A stretch of DNA of 64,000 nt from the NCBI RefSeq assembly GCF_046298265.1, contig NZ_JBKAHK010000005.1, positions 62,001-126,000 on the forward strand, given 5' to 3'. Within the stretch, counting starts at the first letter, position 1. Each line of letters opens with the position of its first letter. This document shows, piece after piece, positions 51,177 to 60,659 of the stretch. The notes below the pieces were generated by a model. The model searched no databases. It was not told where the DNA came from and was given only the letters and a program-made list of their open reading frames with translations. This DNA is from Gillisia xinjiangensis (GTDB lineage Bacteria; Bacteroidota; Bacteroidia; Flavobacteriales; Flavobacteriaceae). The position numbers and the translations under genes were made by a program.

Positions 51177-52629
51177 GAAAAGTATAAAGCAGCTTAAAAA
51201 AAAATCATTCTTGTCCTTTTTGGCACTTACTGCAGTGCTACTAACGTTTTTTTCCTGCAAGCCAGAAGAAACCAAAGCTGAAGATATTCGGGTAGAATCA
51301 AAGATCCAGGCTCAACTTACTTCCCCTCCCTTTGTTCCTGCCCCTGTTGGAGCAAGAAAGGCAGCGAAGCTTGTGGTTGATATGGAGATTTTAGAAATGG
51401 AAGGGGAAATGACCGGAGGTGTTAAATATGTTTACTGGACATTTGGAGGTTCCGTTCCAGGAAGCTTTATTCGTACCAGAGTAGGGGATGAAGTAGAGTT
51501 CCATTTAAAAAATCACCCGGATAACAAACTTCCGCATAATATAGATCTTCATGCGGTTACTGGTCCAGGAGGTGGGGCAGAATCTTCTTTCGTTGCTCCA
51601 GGACAGGAAAAGGTGTTTTCATTTAAAACCTTAAATCCGGGCTTGTATGTTTACCATTGTGCAACAGCGCCTGTGGGAATGCATATAGCAAACGGAATGT
51701 ACGGCCTTATCCTGGTAGAACCACAAGGAGGTTTGCCTCCGGTAGATAAGGAATATTATGTGATGCAGGGTGATTTTTATACCGAAGGGGATTATGGAAA
51801 ACCAGGGCTTCAGCCATTTAGTATGCAAAAAGCTATCGATGAGCATGCAGATTATGTTGTGTTCAACGGAGCCGTAGGTGCAATTAGCGGTGACAATGCT
51901 TTAACCGCTGAAGTAGGTGAAACGGTTCGGTTGTTTGTTGGGAATGGCGGACCAAATCTGGTATCATCCTTTCACTTGATAGGTGAAATCTTTGATAAAG
52001 TATATGTTGAAGGAGGAAGTTTGGTGAATGAGAATGTTCAAACTACCTTAATTCCTGCAGGAGGCGCTGCTATAGTAGAATTTAAAGTGGAAGTTCCAGG
52101 TACTTTTATCCTTGTAGACCATTCTATTTTCCGTGCCTTTAATAAAGGAGCTTTGGGAATGTTGAAAGTTGGTGGAGATGAAAATGAGACCGTATATTCA
52201 GGAACCCAATTAGAAAAAACATACCTGCCAGAGGGTAGTGTGATCCAGTCCATGCCGGTGGCTGAAAAGAGCGAAGAGCCTGAAAATGTTCAGGATAAAA
52301 CTCTGGCAGAGCAAATGACCCACGGAAAACAACTCTATGCTCAAACCTGTTTTGCCTGTCACCAGGCTGCAGGACAAGGAATTGCAGGTGCTTTCCCTCC
52401 GCTTGCCAAATCAGATTATTTAAATGCGGATGTAGGTAGAAGCATTAATGCTGTTCTTCACGGATTAACCGGAGAGATTACTGTAAATGGCGATAAATAC
52501 AATTCTGTAATGACCAGTCAGAATCTTACCGACGAAGAAGTTGCCGATGTTTTAACCTATGTTTATAATAATTGGGGTAACAACAAGACAAAAGTAACTC
52601 CCGCGATGGTAAAGGAGCAAAGAAGGTAA
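51175..52629 (+). CDS. nirK: copper nitrite reductase fused to cytochrome c
   Basis: A 484-residue lipoprotein (FFSC, Cys28). Two cupredoxin domains carry the type 1 copper ligands His121, Cys162, His170 and Met175 and the type 2 ligands His126, His161 and His316. Catalytic Asp124 and His267 are also present. NirK reduces nitrite to NO. A class I cytochrome c domain follows with CFACH (392-396), a built-in electron donor known from other NirK fusions. It heads a row with SUMF1 and Sco genes on the same strand. A tandem repeat lies in its leader. Confidence 0.95.
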   Translation: MKSIKQLKKKSFLSFLALTAVLLTFFSCKPEETKAEDIRVESKIQAQLTSPPFVPAPVGARKAAKLVVDMEILEMEGEMTGGVKYVYWTFGGSVPGSFIRTRVGDEVEFHLKNHPDNKLPHNIDLHAVTGPGGGAESSFVAPGQEKVFSFKTLNPGLYVYHCATAPVGMHIANGMYGLILVEPQGGLPPVDKEYYVMQGDFYTEGDYGKPGLQPFSMQKAIDEHADYVVFNGAVGAISGDNALTAEVGETVRLFVGNGGPNLVSSFHLIGEIFDKVYVEGGSLVNENVQTTLIPAGGAAIVEFKVEVPGTFILVDHSIFRAFNKGALGMLKVGGDENETVYSGTQLEKTYLPEGSVIQSMPVAEKSEEPENVQDKTLAEQMTHGKQLYAQTCFACHQAAGQGIAGAFPPLAKSDYLNADVGRSINAVLHGLTGEITVNGDKYNSVMTSQNLTDEEVADVLTYVYNNWGNNKTKVTPAMVKEQRR

Positions 52630-52647
52630 ATTTTAAAAAACATCAGG

Positions 52648-53433
52648 ATGCTCAATTTGAAATTAAAGATAGGACTGCTAATAGTTATATGTTTTCCAGG
52701 CACGCAAATCTTTGCTCAGGATCAAAAGGAAGAGATGGCTTATGTTAAAGGGGGATCCTATATTCCCCTTTACGGAGCCGATTCTGCCTGGGTTAAGGTA
52801 GATGATTTTCTTTTGGATCCGTATCCGGTCACCAATGCAGCGTTTTTGAATTTTGTAAAGGAAAATCCTGAATGGAAAAAGTCCGGAGTAAAAAAACTCT
52901 TTGCAGATGAACGATACTTATATAACTGGGAAGATGATTATTCCCTTGGTGAGAATGTTTCTGAAAGATCGCCGGTAACCAATGTTTCTTGGTTTGCGGC
53001 CAAAAGATTCTGTGAATGTCAGGGAAAAAGATTACCAACCTTAGATGAATGGGAATATGCCGCGATGGCCGATGAAGACACTCCCGATGCCCGTGTTAAG
53101 GAAAGTTACAATCAAAAGATTCTTTCCTGGTATGAAACTCCAAAAACCTTTGAAAACAACATCGGTAGTACTTTTAAAAATTACTGGGGTGTCTACGATC
53201 TTCACGGACTTGTATGGGAATGGACCCTGGATTTTAATACGGTATTACTTTCCGGAGAATCAAGAAATGACAGTGGAGACCGGAATCTTTTCTGCGGAAG
53301 CTCAGCAGTGGGCGCCACAGATCTCATGAACTATGCTGCTTTTATGCGTTACGCATTCCGAGGAAGCATTAAAGCACGTTATTCCATTAAAAATCTTGGT
53401 TTTAGATGTGCCCGCGATAGCCAAAATTTATAG
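52648..53433 (+). CDS. SUMF1/formylglycine-generating-enzyme family protein, exported
   Basis: A 261-residue protein with a signal peptide ending near FAQ (residue 24) and a SUMF1 fold (VKGGSYIPLYG, PVTNVSWFAAKRFCECQGKRLPTLDEWEYAA, LVWEWTLDFN, LGFRCARD). Many SUMF1 proteins are not formylglycine enzymes but accessory factors, and members near nitrite and nitrous oxide reductase genes are common in Bacteroidota. It starts 19 bp after nirK and is probably a maturation or structural partner. Confidence 0.85.
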   Translation: MLNLKLKIGLLIVICFPGTQIFAQDQKEEMAYVKGGSYIPLYGADSAWVKVDDFLLDPYPVTNAAFLNFVKENPEWKKSGVKKLFADERYLYNWEDDYSLGENVSERSPVTNVSWFAAKRFCECQGKRLPTLDEWEYAAMADEDTPDARVKESYNQKILSWYETPKTFENNIGSTFKNYWGVYDLHGLVWEWTLDFNTVLLSGESRNDSGDRNLFCGSSAVGATDLMNYAAFMRYAFRGSIKARYSIKNLGFRCARDSQNL

Positions 53434-53520
53434 CCTCTGGGTTAACCGGAAAGGCATAAAGCAAGGTTTATTGCACCTGAAAATTTCGGATGACCCTCAA
53501 ATACATTAAAAACTTCACCC

Positions 53521-54129
53521 ATGAAAAAAATAATATATTTTGCTTTAGGAATAATGTTCCTGGTGAGCTCCTGCAAACAATCTGCAGATAGGGATACCGA
53601 AGAGATCGCTCAGAAAAGTTCTGAAGGAATTTCTGAAATGTCTGTTTACAACCTACCATCTACCTGGACCAATCAGGATAATGAAGATATACAGCTCAAG
53701 GATTTGGAGGGAGATGTTCTCGTGATGGTGATGATCTATACTTCCTGTCAAGCTGCTTGTCCCAGATTGGTTGCCGATATGCGGAATATTGAAGAAAAAT
53801 TGCCGGATGATGTTAAAGATGAGGTGAAAATGATCTTTGTGAGCATAGATCCTGAAACCGATACTCCCGAACGTTTAAAAGCCTTCGCAAAGGAAAATTT
53901 CATGGACGAGGATCCCTGGATATTTCTGAGATCTTCAATAGAAAACACCCGGGAATTCGCAGCGGTGCTAGCTGTAAATTATAAACAGATCACCCCGATG
54001 GATTTCTCACATTCCAATATAATAAGTGTCTTTAACAGGCAGGGGGAGTTGGTTTTTCAACAGGAAGGATTGGGAGTAAATTCCGATAATACTATTAAAA
54101 GTATTAAAGAAACCGTAAGTGAAAAGTAA
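53521..54129 (+). CDS. Sco1/SenC family copper chaperone lipoprotein
   Basis: A 202-residue protein with a lipoprotein signal (LVSSC, Cys18) and a thioredoxin fold. The copper site is Cys76 and Cys80 (TSCQAACP) plus His164 (DFSHSN). Sco proteins deliver copper to cytochrome oxidase and other copper enzymes. Placed behind nirK and SUMF1, it probably metallates NirK. Confidence 0.92.
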   Translation: MKKIIYFALGIMFLVSSCKQSADRDTEEIAQKSSEGISEMSVYNLPSTWTNQDNEDIQLKDLEGDVLVMVMIYTSCQAACPRLVADMRNIEEKLPDDVKDEVKMIFVSIDPETDTPERLKAFAKENFMDEDPWIFLRSSIENTREFAAVLAVNYKQITPMDFSHSNIISVFNRQGELVFQQEGLGVNSDNTIKSIKETVSEK

Positions 54130-54481
54130 GTACAATTTTAAAATAAAAAGATGCTAATCCTGCATATCGTTATGATGGCAGGCATACCCGCTATCGCCCG
54201 GGAATTTGATGTTTCCCTTTAGCTAAGGCCCCGTTTTGAATTCAGAAATATATACAAAACCCTTTTAGATCAAGACCAGAATACAACTTTTTTGGTGTCT
54301 TAGCCTTCCAGGTTAAAGCTGAATTTTTTCTAATGAAAAGCTTCAGCTTAAATTTTCGGCTCAAAATATCAGGGCTTGCGGAAACCGCTCCCATTATGAC
54401 CAATATTGATAAAAATGAGATTTTAATTCGCAAGTGTTTTCAACCTCGAAGTAAAAACATAAATTTCTGAATTATAATTCT
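54130..54481. other. spacer after the Sco gene
   Basis: No supported gene. A 24-codon frame at about 54151 and a 63-codon minus-strand frame (54242-54433, with a hydrophobic start) are open but show no further sign of coding. No strong terminator is visible between the convergent genes. Confidence 0.4.
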
Positions 54482-55708
54482 TTAAAGGGAATCTTCAACA
54501 ACAGTATTGGGATTACGAGTTTTAAGAACACTTATCGCGATAAATAAAATTCCTAAAACCAGAAAGCCACTAAAAACGAATAATGCCGTATAATAATTTG
54601 GGATGATTCCGCTTCCATAATAAAACATTCCTCCCTGAATAAAGAGCAATATTTCGGTGGTTATAAATCCAAGAAGAAACGAACCTGTTCCGTATTTAAT
54701 CCAGGTGCTTTTCAAATTAACCAGTTTACTTTCAAAGAGGTAAGCCAATAAAAACCCGCTTACTACCCCCAGCATCAACAAATGTATAAATCCAATCACG
54801 AAGTTGCGAATTTGAGATGAAAGCTCAGCGACTTCGGGCAGAAGGGATGTACTTTGCATGCCTGTTTTTAAAGCCAGGCAAATAAAAGCGAAGCCGAACA
54901 TCAATTTCCCCAGGCCGGATGTTTTAGACCAGAAAAGTGTCCATTGAGATTTTATCAACTTGATAAAGAATATTGCAGCAACCAGTTGCAACAGGATTCC
55001 AAATGCGTTGATCCATATAAAAACCGGATGGGAAATATACCAGCTAACAGGTAGGGCGAAAGTCAAAACCGTGGCTGCAATGAGAAAACTGAAAAACAGT
55101 TTAAAATTTTTCGAATTTATTTTAATTCCTGAAAGGCTAAAAATTTTGAACAGGACTGCTAAAACCGCAAATAGAAACCAACCATTAAACTGAAAATGCA
55201 AAAAGAACTGAATAGCTATATGGTAAAAAGCAGATTGGTTTCCAAGGGTGGCGACGGCCGGACCAAGCAACCAAACACCAATTGTGGAAAGCAGCATAAA
55301 TAATAAAGAAGCCTTCACCAATAACCTTTCTGATAATTCCTCTATTTGAAGATCTTTCCAAAGCAATTTTACAAAATAATAGCTGCAGAAAATATGCAGG
55401 GTAGAAAAGCTAATTGAAATAGCCGCATATCCCTGGAAAGGGAAACTTATCAACATTCCGGTTACTGCAAATTGTGTAATCCAGAAAAGCCTGGTGTAAA
55501 CTTGCTTTTTTTCTGGAACAAAATAATAGGTGATCAGGCTGTAAAGCATTAGATATATCCACCCCAACATTGCAACATGCGAATGGGCGTGGGTTATAAA
55601 CCGGAAATTGATATCCAGCGTATTTACAAACTGGTAACGCAACAAAAGTCCCAGCAGGGCTGCGAGAAGAAAATTGATTAAGGCTGTGAGGATCCAGGTT
55701 TTTTGCAT
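54482..55708 (-). CDS. polytopic membrane protein with conserved His, heme-copper oxidase subunit I-like
   Basis: A 408-residue protein with about 11-12 hydrophobic helices. His residues within helices stand out: THAHSHVAMLGW (His40, 42, 44), FLHFQFNGW and GFIHLLMLG. The pattern recalls heme-binding helices of heme-copper oxidase subunit I or NorB, but the usual six-His set is not clearly complete. The convergent nirK-SUMF1-Sco genes suggest a role around nitrogen oxides or copper. I would not assign oxidase or NO reductase activity. Confidence 0.65.
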   Translation of the reverse strand: MQKTWILTALINFLLAALLGLLLRYQFVNTLDINFRFITHAHSHVAMLGWIYLMLYSLITYYFVPEKKQVYTRLFWITQFAVTGMLISFPFQGYAAISISFSTLHIFCSYYFVKLLWKDLQIEELSERLLVKASLLFMLLSTIGVWLLGPAVATLGNQSAFYHIAIQFFLHFQFNGWFLFAVLAVLFKIFSLSGIKINSKNFKLFFSFLIAATVLTFALPVSWYISHPVFIWINAFGILLQLVAAIFFIKLIKSQWTLFWSKTSGLGKLMFGFAFICLALKTGMQSTSLLPEVAELSSQIRNFVIGFIHLLMLGVVSGFLLAYLFESKLVNLKSTWIKYGTGSFLLGFITTEILLFIQGGMFYYGSGIIPNYYTALFVFSGFLVLGILFIAISVLKTRNPNTVVEDSL

Positions 55709-56033
55709 TTGGGCTAAAGTAGAAATTATATTCCCGATAACCTTTTATTAAAATCACTTATGTGCAATGAATCTTTAAGTTATAAGCAGTTTGGTACAGG
55801 TTTTCTTAGTCAGATACAATTCCTCTCTCCCGGAGACATTTTGATTTAAAAAGCCGTTCAAAAAAAATAACCTGCATGCTATTTCCGGAGAATAATTTGA
55901 AAGAAAAATCATTCAGTATTCAATTTGCCGAAATACAATTTGAAAATTAACAACAAAGAACCCAACAATAAATTCGCAACTAAATTTGGAATTTTTTGTT
56001 GGGTTCAGATATTGCAATTTATAAATTAAGAGC

Positions 56034-56510
56034 TTATATAAATAACAATTGTGTTCCTTCCTGATCTGCCCTGTTGTAAAAATCGCCTATAGTCAATACT
56101 CCATCCAGATCTTCAATTAAATCTTTCTCGCTAATGTGGAACATATCAACAGCCAATTTGCATGCCCAGAGTTTAACGCCAGAAGCCGATAAAATTTCCA
56201 GGAATTCATCTACCGGTGGCATATCCAGTTTTTCCATTTCCTTTTTCATCATATTGGATGCAAAGGCTTCCATTCCCGGTAAACCTCCTACCATGGTTGG
56301 AATATGCATCGCGGGATTTCCCACTGTGGCAACACTTAACTTATTCAACTTTTTGGTTTGGATTGCTTCCAATCCGAAGAAAGTAAAGAATATTTCCGAC
56401 TCAATACCTTCCATTCGTGCACCATTAGCCATAACAAAAGCTGCGTACACATTTTCAAGAGTTGCTTTTGATAAAATGAAAAGCATCTTTTTTACTACTG
56501 TCTTTCCCAT
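56034..56510 (-). CDS. cytoplasmic DsrE-like sulfur carrier
   Basis: A 158-residue protein of the DsrE/DsrF/DrsH-like family (DsrE2/3 type) with Cys117 in LWACKLAVDMF as the likely persulfide carrier. It has no signal peptide. It is the last gene of an operon SQR - TusE/DsrC-like - DsrE, 20 nt behind the TusE-like gene. Sulfane sulfur made by SQR would pass through this protein to the TusE-like partner. Confidence 0.9.
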   Translation of the reverse strand: MGKTVVKKMLFILSKATLENVYAAFVMANGARMEGIESEIFFTFFGLEAIQTKKLNKLSVATVGNPAMHIPTMVGGLPGMEAFASNMMKKEMEKLDMPPVDEFLEILSASGVKLWACKLAVDMFHISEKDLIEDLDGVLTIGDFYNRADQEGTQLLFI

Positions 56511-56530
56511 TATTTAGATTTTATAAATTT

Positions 56531-56839
56531 TTAAATACAGCTTTTAGGTTTTGGTACCCCGGCTATCTTAGTTGATATTTTTAAGGGTCCGCCTGGGAAA
56601 AGAGCATAAAACTCTTTAATATCAAGAACACCACTATTTTTGATTCCTCTAACAGATAAAGCCTTATCTGCCTGAACCTGTTCCTGAAGCCATTTAATCA
56701 CTTCCCAATGGCGATCGGTCATTTCAATCCCTTCCTTTTTTGCGATCTCATTTCCAATTTCTTTTGTCCATTGAGAAAAATCGGTTAAATATCCTTCTTC
56801 AGTTAAATTCACTTTGTGTCCTGCTACTACTGTTTCCAT
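56531..56839 (-). CDS. TusE/DsrC-like protein with a single C-terminal cysteine
   Basis: A 102-residue protein of the DsrC/TusE family. The C-terminal arm IAGVPKPKSCI carries the conserved penultimate Cys101. The second Cys that marks DsrC proper, upstream in this arm, is absent: the only Cys in the protein is Cys101. This single-Cys form is the TusE type, a sulfur carrier. Here, beside SQR and DsrE-like genes, it probably serves sulfur oxidation rather than tRNA thiolation, since no tusBCD is adjacent. Confidence 0.9.
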   Translation of the reverse strand: METVVAGHKVNLTEEGYLTDFSQWTKEIGNEIAKKEGIEMTDRHWEVIKWLQEQVQADKALSVRGIKNSGVLDIKEFYALFPGGPLKISTKIAGVPKPKSCI

Positions 56840-56867
56840 TTTATTTATTTTAAATTATTAATAGTTA

Positions 56868-58097
56868 TTATATTTTTTTTCCTTTTGTGCTCATATTTCT
56901 GCTAACCAATGGAATTGAAATTCCTTTCAAGAGCATATTCCAATAGATCCATCTAAAAGCCAGTTTCCCCCAGTGGTTAAAGATGCTTTCTTTTAAAAGT
57001 TTTAATGGTCCAATTCCGGGAATAGGGAAGGTACCTTCTACGGGTTCCTGGGTATAATTGAAATCAATTAAAAGAGCTTTGTTTTTTCCTGTTTCAATAA
57101 AACAATTGGCATGGCCGTCAAATTCCTCCTTTAATGGTTTTCCATCTAGATACAACAGTATATTATCTGTCAAAGTCTCTGAAGCAAAGTGTGCGACAGA
57201 ACCCGCTTTTGATGCCGGAACGTTGGTTGCATCCCCAATTACAAATACATTTTCGTGACCAATGGATTGTAAGGTGTGATGATGTGTAGGAACAAAATTT
57301 AAATCGTCACCCATTCCTGAACGTGCAATTAATTCGTCCCCCATATTTGTTGGAACAGTGACCAATAAATCGAAATCAACTATTTGTCCTCCATAATCAA
57401 CAATTTGATTTGTTTCATTATCAACTTTTTCAATAGCGAAATCGGTTACAACCTTGATGTTTTTCTCACTTAATAAATGACCTAATGCAGCTGTTGCTTT
57501 GGGTTTTGTAAATGCACCACCAAGAGGTGTAACATAGGTTAAGTCTACTTTGTCCCGAATTCCTTTTTTTGTGAAATAATCATCCGCCAGGAAAACAAAT
57601 TCTAAAGGTGCAACTGGACATTTAATTGGCATTTCAGTAAAATGGACAATCATTTTTCCGCCTTTAAACTCCCTTAGTTTATTTCTCAGGGCTAAAGCGC
57701 CCTCATAAGTGTAAAAATCGAAAACATTCTTGTGCCAGTTTTTGCCTTTCATTCCCTCTGTTTCTTGCGGCGCAATTTTAGAACCCGTGGCTATAATTAA
57801 GAGGTCATAATTTATAGTTTGGTCTTCCAACTGGACTTTGTTTTCATCAGGAAAAATTTGTTCGATCTTTTTCTGAATGTAATTCACACCCTTGGGGATG
57901 AATTTTTTACCCTCCTTTTTTACCTGGTCTTCCGTGTAAATATCAAAAGGCAGAAATAAAAATCCCGGTTGGTAATAATGAGTTTTATATTGGTCTACAA
58001 TGTTGATATTCCATTGATCCTTTTTTAATTTGGATCTAAGATGGTTTGCCATCATCGTTCCTGCAGTTCCTGCACCTAAAATCAGTAAATTTTTCAT
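56868..58097 (-). CDS. sqr: sulfide:quinone oxidoreductase
   Basis: A 409-residue membrane-bound flavoprotein. LLILGAGTAGTMMA binds FAD at the start and VFVIGDATNVP near residue 285 is the second FAD site. Cys160 (PIKCPVAP) and Cys332 (HANCFIETG) are the redox pair needed to oxidise sulfide to persulfide or polysulfide with quinone reduction. The C-terminus is amphipathic. It leads an operon with TusE-like and DsrE-like carriers. The promoter upstream (58367-58410) carries the same palindrome as the sulfur island 45 kb away. Confidence 0.92.
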   Translation of the reverse strand: MKNLLILGAGTAGTMMANHLRSKLKKDQWNINIVDQYKTHYYQPGFLFLPFDIYTEDQVKKEGKKFIPKGVNYIQKKIEQIFPDENKVQLEDQTINYDLLIIATGSKIAPQETEGMKGKNWHKNVFDFYTYEGALALRNKLREFKGGKMIVHFTEMPIKCPVAPLEFVFLADDYFTKKGIRDKVDLTYVTPLGGAFTKPKATAALGHLLSEKNIKVVTDFAIEKVDNETNQIVDYGGQIVDFDLLVTVPTNMGDELIARSGMGDDLNFVPTHHHTLQSIGHENVFVIGDATNVPASKAGSVAHFASETLTDNILLYLDGKPLKEEFDGHANCFIETGKNKALLIDFNYTQEPVEGTFPIPGIGPLKLLKESIFNHWGKLAFRWIYWNMLLKGISIPLVSRNMSTKGKKI

Positions 58098-58524
58098 TTG
58101 TAATATTTTTTAGTCAACTATTTTAATCCGAAATGTCTATTTAAATCAATAATATTATTGGGTAAATAATTAATTATTAAACAAAATTATCAAATATTTA
58201 CAGGTTTAAATATGACTATCATCATATTTTTTGTTAATAATTTGATATATGTTTATTTTAGGGTGTGTAAAGTTACCTCAGGAATTTTGAAGTTTAGGGC
58301 ATTTAATATTCTGTAGAAAAGCAATTTAAAATTCAGCGTTTAAGACTTTTAAATTCATTTGCAATTCAAAGATAATCTGTTGTTTGTAAAATACGTGTAA
58401 CATATGTTACAGAGCAGAAGATAATTTGACTAGGAAAATTTATGATTTTGATTTGCTATTTCCAAGAATAATTTGGTTCATTAAATTTGCTGCTGTCAGG
58501 GTTTTAAATCAATTTTTTTATTTT
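58098..58524. other. intergenic region before the SQR operon
   Basis: Between the ftsH stop and the SQR start codon. It holds the regulon promoter (58367-58410); the predicted transcript has a leader of about 260 nt, very AT-rich, in which a second promoter could hide. No gene seen. Confidence 0.6.
58367..58410 (-). promoter_or_regulatory. CRP/FNR-type class II promoter of the SQR operon (site 7)
   Basis: A perfect 16-bp palindrome TGTAAC-ATAT-GTTACA (core 58397-58410) and, on the minus strand, a perfect -7 element TATCTTTG at 58374-58367. Spacing from centre to -7 element is again 29.5 bp. Confidence 0.75.
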
Positions 58525-60465
58525 CTAATCTTTCTCATCTAACAAAATTTCAGTTTTTCTTTCACCTAAAATTTTTTCCAAATCAGTTTTATCCACCACT
58601 TCTTTTTTAAGCAGGAGTTGGGCAAGCACTTTTAGTTCGGCTTTATGATCCACCAGAATTTGTTTGGTTCTTTCATAGGCTGTGCCTATCAAATCACGAA
58701 CTTTCTTATCTATTAGTTCCGCCATATTTTCACTGTAAGGTTTTGAAAGGATCCGCTCATTCTGTCCGGTGGAATCATAATAGCTCAAGGGGCCAATTTC
58801 CTGGTCCAGGCCATAAAAAGCAATCATGGTATAGGCCTGTTTTGTTACTTTTTCAAGGTCATCTAAGGCACCGGAGGAGATCTCGTTAAAAATCACATCT
58901 TCTGAAGCACGTCCGCCAAGCGAGGCGCAAATTTGATCCAAGAACTGTGCCCTGGTCACAATTTTTCGTTCCTCGGGAAGATACCATGCCGATCCCAGGG
59001 ATTTCCCCCTTGGAATTATAGACACTTTGACCAGTGGATCCACATTTTTTAAATACCAACTGGCAACTGCATGCCCTGCTTCGTGAAAGGCAACAATATT
59101 CTTCTCCACCGGTGATATGATATTTCCTTTTCGTTCAAGTCCGCCAATCACACGGTCTCTGGCATCTATAAAATCCTGTTGTTCTACAATTTCCTTTTTC
59201 TTACGGGCTGCGGTGAGCGCTGCTTCATTGCAGATATTTGCAATGTCGGCCCCCGAGAATCCCGGGCTTAATGATGCAAGTTCCTCTACATCGATATCTT
59301 TTCCCAGTTTGAGATTGCGCATATGGACCCAAAAGATCTCCATTCGATCAGACCTGTTAGGGAGTTCAAGGTAAATATGCCTGTCGAACCTGCCGGGACG
59401 TAGCAGTGCTTTATCCAGAATGTCGGGCCTGTTGGTGGCGGCAAGTACAATGACGCCTGTATTTTCGCCAAAACCATCCAATTCTGTCAATAATTGATTC
59501 AGGGTATTTTCCCGTTCATCATTGGTTTGCATTGCATTTACCTTTTCCCGGGAACGTCCCACAGCATCTATCTCATCGATAAAAATAATGCTGGGTGCCT
59601 TTTCTTTTGCCTTTTTGAAGAGATCCCGAACTCTGGAAGCACCTACACCTACAAACATCTCTACGAATTCCGACCCGGATAAGGAGAAAAAAGGGACGTT
59701 CGCTTCCCCGGCCATCGCTTTTGCAATAAGGGTTTTTCCGGTTCCAGGCGGGCCTACCAGCAAAACTCCTTTGGGAATTTTTGCTCCCAATTTGGTGTAG
59801 GTCAACGGATTTTTAAGAAAATCTACCACCTCCATAACTTCCGATTTCGCTTCATTTAAACCTGCGACATCTTTAAAGGAAACCGGGTTTTTCCTGCCTA
59901 CCTCCGAAATCCTGGCGGTTGACTTTCCGAAGCTGGAAAATGGATTTGAGGCTCCACCAGAGCTCATTCTGCGCACCATGAATATCCAGAATAGCAGCAA
60001 TAGCCCAAGTGGAAGCAGCCAGGGAAATATATCTCCAAAGTTTGTCCGGCTTGTATATTGAACATCTATTTTTTCTTCCGGCAAGAAATCCTGCTGGGCT
60101 TTTTCAAGTTTATTTTCAAAACTCTCTACGGAACCCAAAGTCATAGTATAATGAGGCTCGAACTCAGAAGGCGATATGTGCTCATATTTAGGATACTGAA
60201 GAATTTCTTCTTTAATGTAGATCTCGGCTACTTCTTTATTAACCACCACTAATTTTTCAATCTGCTGTTCCTTCAGGAGATCCCTCTCAAACTCTAACCA
60301 GGTTATTTCCTTGCTATCTGTGAAGGGGTTAAAGATGGTGAACATCAGGATGAAGATTAACATCAAAGCATAAAACCAACTAATCCCAGTACCCCCAAGT
60401 GGCATTTTTGGCTCTTTTTTTTTGGGAGTTTCAGGTTTGGTATCCTTGGTTTCGCGTTCTTTCAT
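58525..60465 (-). CDS. ftsH: ATP-dependent zinc metalloprotease FtsH
   Basis: A 646-residue membrane protease. Two N-terminal membrane helices (about 28-46 and 148-165) flank a periplasmic domain. The AAA domain has Walker A GPPGTGKT (238-245), Walker B IIFIDEIDAVGR (about 293-304) and the second-region NRPDILDKALLRPGRFD. The protease site is HEAGH (461-465). The length is normal. It is monocistronic, upstream of the SQR operon. Confidence 0.95.
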   Translation of the reverse strand: MKERETKDTKPETPKKKEPKMPLGGTGISWFYALMLIFILMFTIFNPFTDSKEITWLEFERDLLKEQQIEKLVVVNKEVAEIYIKEEILQYPKYEHISPSEFEPHYTMTLGSVESFENKLEKAQQDFLPEEKIDVQYTSRTNFGDIFPWLLPLGLLLLFWIFMVRRMSSGGASNPFSSFGKSTARISEVGRKNPVSFKDVAGLNEAKSEVMEVVDFLKNPLTYTKLGAKIPKGVLLVGPPGTGKTLIAKAMAGEANVPFFSLSGSEFVEMFVGVGASRVRDLFKKAKEKAPSIIFIDEIDAVGRSREKVNAMQTNDERENTLNQLLTELDGFGENTGVIVLAATNRPDILDKALLRPGRFDRHIYLELPNRSDRMEIFWVHMRNLKLGKDIDVEELASLSPGFSGADIANICNEAALTAARKKKEIVEQQDFIDARDRVIGGLERKGNIISPVEKNIVAFHEAGHAVASWYLKNVDPLVKVSIIPRGKSLGSAWYLPEERKIVTRAQFLDQICASLGGRASEDVIFNEISSGALDDLEKVTKQAYTMIAFYGLDQEIGPLSYYDSTGQNERILSKPYSENMAELIDKKVRDLIGTAYERTKQILVDHKAELKVLAQLLLKKEVVDKTDLEKILGERKTEILLDEKD

Positions 60466-60659
60466 TTTTCCGGAATCTAAATTGTTTCAATAAGCTTCAG
60501 AAATTTTAAAAGATGATGCTTATTTTTATTGCTGAAAATCTATCGGGGGAGATGGCATTCTGTGAAAATTGAATATCAGCTTTCAGCTTAAAATTATCTG
60601 AAATTTATGGTCTTTGAAATGATATAAATCATTATTAATCAGACCTTTTTTCTGTTTAG

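Noticed and set aside
54242..54433. 63-codon minus-strand frame with a hydrophobic N-terminus
   Set aside because: Could be a tiny secreted protein, but there is no conserved feature, promoter or operon support, so not called.
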